Shown here: one piece after another, positions 3,996 to 7,534 of the stretch
How positions within the stretch are numbered: position 1 is the stretch's first letter
Layout of the letters: the number at the start of each line of letters is the position of its first letter
DNA from: Rhodospirillaceae bacterium
GTDB lineage: Bacteria; Pseudomonadota; Alphaproteobacteria; Rhodospirillales; Magnetovibrionaceae
Direction: 5' to 3'
DNA length: 7,534 bases
Assembly (NCBI GenBank): GCA_002732845.1
Contig: NVSZ01000100.1
Location: 1-7,534, forward strand
Notes under the pieces: model-generated
Seen by the model: the letters and a program-made list of their open reading frames with translations, nothing else
What the model was told of the DNA's origin: nothing
Databases searched by the model: none
Translations under genes and position numbers: made by a program

Positions 3996-6080
3996 TTAAG
4001 CGTCTTGAGTTGGCTTTGGCTGAGCATTTTGCGCCGGGGGGTGTTGAGCATAAGCTTTGTTGGCCACGGCTTGGGTCGGTTGAGGCTGCGTGGCTTGCTG
4101 GGCCGTAATGGGGGGCTGGGCAGCATCGGCTGGCTTTGGTGTCTCTGCAACAGGAACGGGCACAGGCGTCGTTGCCACTTCTGCAACAGCTTCTGCAACG
4201 GCTTCTGCAATGGGCTCAGCAACCGGCAGGGGCTGTCCCGAAGCTTGGGCATAGGTGATTTCCAGAGCGGGGCGTTCGGCCAAGGATGCGGCGTTCATCG
4301 CCGCAATGTCGGCTTTGTCATCCCACACCACTTCTTGAAGGAACACTTGTCCGGCGATGCCTTTCATATAATACGGGCCGCGTTTGACGAACTGCCACTG
4401 TCCGCCTTTGGCCATGCCATAGACGGTGTCGGAAATGAAGATTTGATCGGCCGAGGCCTTGTCGACGATGCGGGCCGCCATTTGCACGGTGACGCCGTAG
4501 AGGTCCTGTTCTTCCATGACCACGCGTCCGGCATTGATGCCAATTTTGACTTTCAAGGGTAAATCGGGACCTTGCGCATTGTGCATGCGGATCATCATTT
4601 GCATTTGTTGGGTGGCCAGCAAACTTGAGGTGACGTTTTCAAAAGACGCCATGATGCCGTCGCCCGTGTGTTTGATTTCTTTACCACCGGTTTTGGCCAA
4701 GGCATCGCGGACCACGCGGTTATGCGCGCGCACAACTTCTTGGGCGGCCATGTTGCCTTTTTCGTGGGTCATGGCGGTCGAGCCGACGATGTCGGTGAAC
4801 ATCACCACCACTTCGCGTTCGGGGTCTTCGGCGGCTTTTGGTTTGTTCCAATCGTTTAAGGACACTTCCAATTCTTTGGTGGCGTCTTTTTTGCCCTTCA
4901 TAAAGTCGGAAATAGACCGTCGACCGGATTGGAAAATTTCCATATACCGCGCGTCTTGCAACAGATAATCTTCATAGCGTTTGGAAAAGGCTTCGGCATG
5001 CTCTTCTTTGAGCCCCATGGTTTGCAAGGCATCGGCCAAGATCGCTTCCATGGTTGCGCCGTCTAAATTTTTTTCTCCGCCCAAGGCTTCGGTGGCACCG
5101 GCCAAATAAAGGTTCAAGCCAAAGCGATTGTAATTGTCCATTTTTTTGCGTTCAGGGGGAAGGTTGCGCACCGCTTCGCCAAAAAAGGACATCAGAGACG
5201 CTTTGTGACGTTCGGCCGCCGGAGACAGCCGGGAAAAGCCATCGTCACCTTCTTCAGCGGGTTTGTCTTTTTCTTGAGCGGGCTCTTCTTCAACGGCGGG
5301 TTCTACGACACCAGCATCTTCGGCTTTTTGTTCTTGTTCTTGTTCTTTTTCGAACTTTTCTTTTTCACGTTTGATGCGCGCCATTTCGGCCTTGGCTCGT
5401 TCTTCGTCAGACGCCTCAAGTTTTTTCGCCTTTTGGATCTTTTGGGCTTTTTTCTTGGCGAGCGTTTGTTTTTGTTGCTGAGCTTTCTTTTGGCGGCGCT
5501 TTAATTCCGGAACGTCCAATTCATCCCGCCCCATAAAGGCCATAAACGAAGTCGTCACGGTGATCAGGAAGCAAAGGATGGCGGTGCCAACGATGATGTT
5601 GGCGCGGGTGGCTCCGACCAAACGCATATCGCCCAACCGGGTCGGCATAAAGGCGGAAATCAAACTTGTGACGACAGCCGTTAAAGCAATGGAAAACAGC
5701 AAAACCAAGAGCATTTTAACGATAACGCCAAGGCCTTTGGAGCCTTTGGGTCTGTCTTCGTCTTCGTTTTCATCGGCAAAGGGGTCATCAAAATCGGCCA
5801 TGCGATTGGTCGTTGCTCGATTTTGATATTTTGCGTATTTGCCACCAGCCGCGGGCGCACGGCCTGGTTTTGGGGTGTGTTTGTGAATGACTGTGGCGTT
5901 GTGAAGACCGGACTGATCATCGTATATATCGCGCATGACTTTGATACCCGCGATTCCCGGCAGGGATTCTAGGGTTTTGGCTTCTTCGATGGCCTCATCT
6001 CGACCACTGCTGGGGAACTGGGCGTGGATGCGCCAGCGACCCCCCTGCATTACTTGGACTTCGTAACTTGTCTGTCCCAT
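3996..6080 (-). CDS. Membrane-anchored class III adenylate cyclase
   Basis: A 694-aa protein predicted to make cAMP from ATP at the inner membrane. Residues 1-70 form a small domain (YEVQVMQGGRWRIHAQF..., then IAGIKVMRDIYD) that I have the impression recurs in alphaproteobacterial proteins of unknown function. After an acidic linker, two transmembrane helices lie at ~119-145 and ~159-184. A long Lys/Gln/Glu-rich, coiled-coil-like region follows (185-275), then a helical domain (285-400). The catalytic domain is ~423-585. Metal-binding Asp430 is in MFTDIVGST and Asp474 is in HTGDG. Lys470 and Asp526 (DLYG) fit the adenine-specifying pair. In VQMAAR (532-537) the transition-state Arg537 is kept, but Gln533 replaces the usual Asn. 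The tail (~590-694) is Ala/Pro/Gln-rich and probably disordered. The ATG at 6080 has only a weak GGA SD. The gene appears monocistronic; TAGAAT on the minus strand (6126-6131) is a possible -10. Confidence 0.9.
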   Translation of the reverse strand: MGQTSYEVQVMQGGRWRIHAQFPSSGRDEAIEEAKTLESLPGIAGIKVMRDIYDDQSGLHNATVIHKHTPKPGRAPAAGGKYAKYQNRATTNRMADFDDPFADENEDEDRPKGSKGLGVIVKMLLVLLFSIALTAVVTSLISAFMPTRLGDMRLVGATRANIIVGTAILCFLITVTTSFMAFMGRDELDVPELKRRQKKAQQQKQTLAKKKAQKIQKAKKLEASDEERAKAEMARIKREKEKFEKEQEQEQKAEDAGVVEPAVEEEPAQEKDKPAEEGDDGFSRLSPAAERHKASLMSFFGEAVRNLPPERKKMDNYNRFGLNLYLAGATEALGGEKNLDGATMEAILADALQTMGLKEEHAEAFSKRYEDYLLQDARYMEIFQSGRRSISDFMKGKKDATKELEVSLNDWNKPKAAEDPEREVVVMFTDIVGSTAMTHEKGNMAAQEVVRAHNRVVRDALAKTGGKEIKHTGDGIMASFENVTSSLLATQQMQMMIRMHNAQGPDLPLKVKIGINAGRVVMEEQDLYGVTVQMAARIVDKASADQIFISDTVYGMAKGGQWQFVKRGPYYMKGIAGQVFLQEVVWDDKADIAAMNAASLAERPALEITYAQASGQPLPVAEPIAEAVAEAVAEVATTPVPVPVAETPKPADAAQPPITAQQATQPQPTQAVANKAYAQHPPAQNAQPKPTQDA
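4179..4214. repeat. Three 12-bp coding repeats in the cyclase tail
   Basis: TTCTGCAACAGC (4179-4190), TTCTGCAACGGC (4191-4202) and TTCTGCAATGGG (4203-4214) are tandem units within the gene. They encode the repeated A-E-A/P-V/I pattern of PIAEAVAEAVAEV (residues ~623-635). The unit is a multiple of 3, so copy number can change without a frameshift. Confidence 0.75.
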
Positions 6081-6190
6081 ATCGATCCAAAGTCATTGCT
6101 GAGCATGGTTGTACATGCCCTTTGTATTCTAGCCCTATGATCCTAAAGGAAAAATGAAGGGTTGTGAACTTTAACCATTTGAAGACGTAA

Positions 6191-6226
6191 CAATGGGGCC
6201 CCTGCACATCAGCAGAGGCCCCATTG
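6191..6226 (-). terminator. Long GC-rich hairpin after rpmE
   Basis: CAATGGGGCC (6191-6200) pairs with GGCCCCATTG (6217-6226). After one mismatch, CTGC pairs with GCAG, closing a 6-base loop. The hairpin lies 51 bases past the rpmE stop on the minus strand. The tail there is only TTGTTACG, so it is a poor T-tract: either a weak intrinsic terminator or a 3'-end stabiliser. Confidence 0.6.
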
Positions 6227-6277
6227 AGCGCTGTCAAACAGACGTTTCAAACGGGGAAATCTAAGATAAATCTAAGA

Positions 6278-6502
6278 TTAACCCTTGAGGCCAAAGCCAC
6301 TGAAACGTTTGTTGAATTTCGCCAGCTGACCGCCACTGTCCAACAGACGGTGTACACCGGTCCAAGCAGGATGGGTCAGAGGATCAATATCAAGTTTCAT
6401 CAGGTCACCTTCTTTGCCCCATGTAGAACGGGTTTCGTAGGTGCTGCCGTCGGACATTTCAACGGTGATTGTGTGGTAGTCAGGGTGGATATCTTGTTTC
6501 AT
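6278..6502 (-). CDS. rpmE: 50S ribosomal protein L31 (bL31)
   Basis: A 74-aa protein of the large ribosomal subunit that helps bridge it to the small subunit. The family pattern is complete: [19 protein letters not shown], then [26 protein letters not shown] and a C-terminal [11 protein letters not shown]. There are no cysteines, so this is the zinc-free (C-minus) form usual in alphaproteobacteria. The ATG at 6502 has GGAG (6510-6513 on the complementary strand) 7 bases upstream, and a strong promoter precedes it. It is transcribed alone, divergent from cyaY, with a long hairpin downstream before the adenylate cyclase start. Confidence 0.96.
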   Translation of the reverse strand: MKQDIHPDYHTITVEMSDGSTYETRSTWGKEGDLMKLDIDPLTHPAWTGVHRLLDSGGQLAKFNKRFSGFGLKG

Positions 6503-6528
6503 CAGTCTGCTCCAAAAATAAGAGCGTC

Positions 6529-6557
6529 TGTATACCTAAGCCTTGGGCTGTATGCAA
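6529..6557 (-). promoter_or_regulatory. Strong sigma-70 promoter of rpmE
   Basis: On the minus strand TTGCAT (6552-6557), a 17-base spacer and TATACA (6529-6534) give 4-5 of 6 matches per element at ideal spacing. Initiation near 6522 leaves a ~20-base leader containing the GGAG. Confidence 0.65.
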
Positions 6558-6585
6558 GGGTTTATAGGGATTTCCCTGAAATATT

Positions 6586-6616
6586 TTGCACGCCGTTCTT
6601 TTAGATATTGTATAAC
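6586..6616 (+). promoter_or_regulatory. Tentative cyaY promoter
   Basis: TTGCAC (6586-6591) and TATAAC (6611-6616) are separated by 19 bases, longer than ideal. The predicted leader would be very short, ending just before GGAGG at 6626-6630. The pairing is therefore uncertain. Confidence 0.3.
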
Positions 6617-6637
6617 GACGCAAATGGAGGTTCCTCA

Positions 6638-6961
6638 ATGGACGTAAATGAATTCGAAAACTTGGCCCAGAAAACCTTAGAAGACCTTTTTGAGGCCTTA
6701 GATGAGGCCATTGGGGACGTTGCTGATGTTGATTTTGACAACGGTATCTTGACGGTCGAACTGGACGACGGACGCCAGTACATCATCAATAAACACACTC
6801 CGAATCAAGAAATCTGGCTGAGTTCTCCGCTCAGTGGAGCCGCGCATTATGCCTATGGAGAAGCCCAAGTCTGGACGTCCACACGGGGTAATGAAGCGTT
6901 GAAGGCTGTGTTGGCTGCTGAATTTAAACAGATTACCAGCCGCAATATTGACCTGAATTAG
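6638..6961 (+). CDS. cyaY: Frataxin-like iron donor protein CyaY
   Basis: A 107-aa, full-length bacterial frataxin, a cytosolic protein that binds iron and interacts with the IscS cysteine desulfurase to tune iron-sulfur cluster assembly. The N-terminal helix (3-24) carries the acidic ridge (E5, E7, E15, D16, E19, D22, E23). The central sheet has DVDFDNGILTVELDDGRQYIINKHTPNQEIWLSSPLSG (29-66), with the family's conserved N-x-x-x-P-x-x-x-I-W-L-x-S-P-x-S-G pattern and Trp60. A C-terminal helix (85-98) closes the fold. The start at 6638 is chosen for GGAGG (6626-6630), 7 bases upstream; a longer frame from 6608 has no SD. No isc genes are in view. It is divergent from rpmE, and its TAG overlaps the stop of the convergent MFS gene. 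Confidence 0.94.
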   Translation: MDVNEFENLAQKTLEDLFEALDEAIGDVADVDFDNGILTVELDDGRQYIINKHTPNQEIWLSSPLSGAAHYAYGEAQVWTSTRGNEALKAVLAAEFKQITSRNIDLN

Positions 6962-7534
6962 TCTATCGGCGCGGAAGCGTCTTCGGGTCGGGGGTCTGTG
7001 TTGCCTTCACGGAGCGCTGCTTGTTTGGCGTTTTCATTGTCTTTCATAGACCTGAACGCCAAGACAGCCACAATCAACATGATGATGGTTCCGCCGTAAT
7101 AAGGCCATTCTTTGCCCAATTGAGCAAACAGAACACCGGCGAACGCTGGCCCCACCACGCGGGCCATGGTGGTCGCTGACCGAGCAACGCCCATCATTTG
7201 TCCTTGTTCCGTAGCGGCTGTGCGGAGCGAAATCAGGCTGTTTAAGGCTGGGTTGATAACGCTAAAGCCATAAGCAATCACCACCATCGCCAGCAATAAG
7301 ATTTCTAAGGTGTGGCTGAATGGAATCAGCGCCATGCCCAGGGCTAGGGCTAATGCGCCTTGCACGATCAGGTTGGCTTCACCGAATCGTTTGGTCAAAC
7401 GTCCCATGGCGCCGCCTTGAATCAACGCGGCAATCACGCCGATAAAGGCAAACAGGTAGCCATTTTGTTCCGGACCCCAGCCATATTGGCGGGTGGACCA
7501 CATGGCAAAGGTGGTTTCCATGCCGGCAAACACA
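6958..7534 (-). CDS. MFS transporter, C-terminal half (5' end outside window)
   Basis: 191 codons run from the right edge to TAA at 6958. The sequence is hydrophobic and has the second half of a TetA-like major facilitator: METTFAMWS with QYGWGPEQNGYLF, helices at ~26-44, 54-72, 77-98, 114-139 and 145-163 of the visible part, and the inter-helix loop GRLTKRFGEANL, a remnant of the G-R-x-x-x-R-x-G MFS motif. VINPALNSLISL and ARSATTMARVVGPAFAGVLF are typical of the drug:H+ antiporter-like group. The tail (164-191) is charged and cytosolic. It is probably an inner-membrane proton-coupled exporter; the substrate cannot be told from this. It overlaps the cyaY stop by 4 bases in convergent orientation, with no terminator between the two genes. 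Confidence 0.85.
   Translation of the reverse strand, partial: VFAGMETTFAMWSTRQYGWGPEQNGYLFAFIGVIAALIQGGAMGRLTKRFGEANLIVQGALALALGMALIPFSHTLEILLLAMVVIAYGFSVINPALNSLISLRTAATEQGQMMGVARSATTMARVVGPAFAGVLFAQLGKEWPYYGGTIIMLIVAVLAFRSMKDNENAKQAALREGNTDPRPEDASAPID

Noticed and set aside
4005..4562. 185-codon open frame antisense to the adenylate cyclase
   Set aside because: It is a shadow of the repetitive Ala/Pro/Gln-coding tail and catalytic domain of the real gene. No SD and no recognisable domain.
1..7534. Mobile elements, CRISPR arrays, tRNA or rRNA genes, defence systems
   Set aside because: No transposase or integrase frame, no regularly spaced repeats with unique spacers, no tRNA-like cloverleaf and no toxin-antitoxin or defence domains were seen. 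The short 12-bp repeats are tandem without spacers.

Overview
The window looks like core chromosome of an alphaproteobacterium, most likely from the Rhodospirillales/Thalassospirales side. The evidence is a set of small lineage-typical proteins: a DUF1013/TrcR-type cell-cycle regulator facing a DUF1192 protein, DUF3775, two YdcH/DUF465 proteins, a cysteine-free bL31 and a CyaY frataxin. Base composition is moderate and even. I see no transposase, integrase, tRNA, rRNA or CRISPR array, and no clear sign of recent transfer. The genus is inference.

Layout, left to right. (1) Positions 2-691 (+): the end of a degenerate GGDEF-domain protein. Its last 24 bases overlap, tail to tail, a DsbA-like 2-hydroxychromene-2-carboxylate isomerase (668-1261, -), which sits just downstream of a small YdcH protein (1281-1481, -). 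(2) Positions 1482-1715: a divergent promoter region leading rightward to a second, 53-aa YdcH paralogue (1716-1877, +). The ribosome-binding-site/start-codon block of this gene is present twice, 29 bases apart. (3) Positions 1878-2112: 12-bp tandem repeats and a terminator, then a DUF3775 gene (2113-2499, +). (4) A strong bidirectional terminator separates DUF3775 from the convergent trcR-like gene (2576-3274, -), which is divergent from a 59-aa DUF1192 gene (3480-3659, +). (5) Positions 3660-3995 hold no convincing gene but are rich in RNA structure: two hairpins, two rho-independent terminators on the + strand, and a perfect 12-bp inverted repeat that encloses the first terminator. (6) Positions 3996-6080 (-): a two-transmembrane class III adenylate cyclase with a C-terminal catalytic domain and a Pro/Ala-rich tail. 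(7) rpmE (6278-6502, -) and cyaY (6638-6961, +) are divergent. (8) An MFS transporter (-) enters from the right edge and its stop codon overlaps that of cyaY.

The genes do not form one pathway. The themes are signalling (degenerate GGDEF, adenylate cyclase), cell-cycle transcription control (TrcR), housekeeping (bL31, CyaY) and small helical proteins of unknown role. The most unusual signals are non-coding or translational: the structured interval 3730-3962 and the duplicated start region at 1675-1720.
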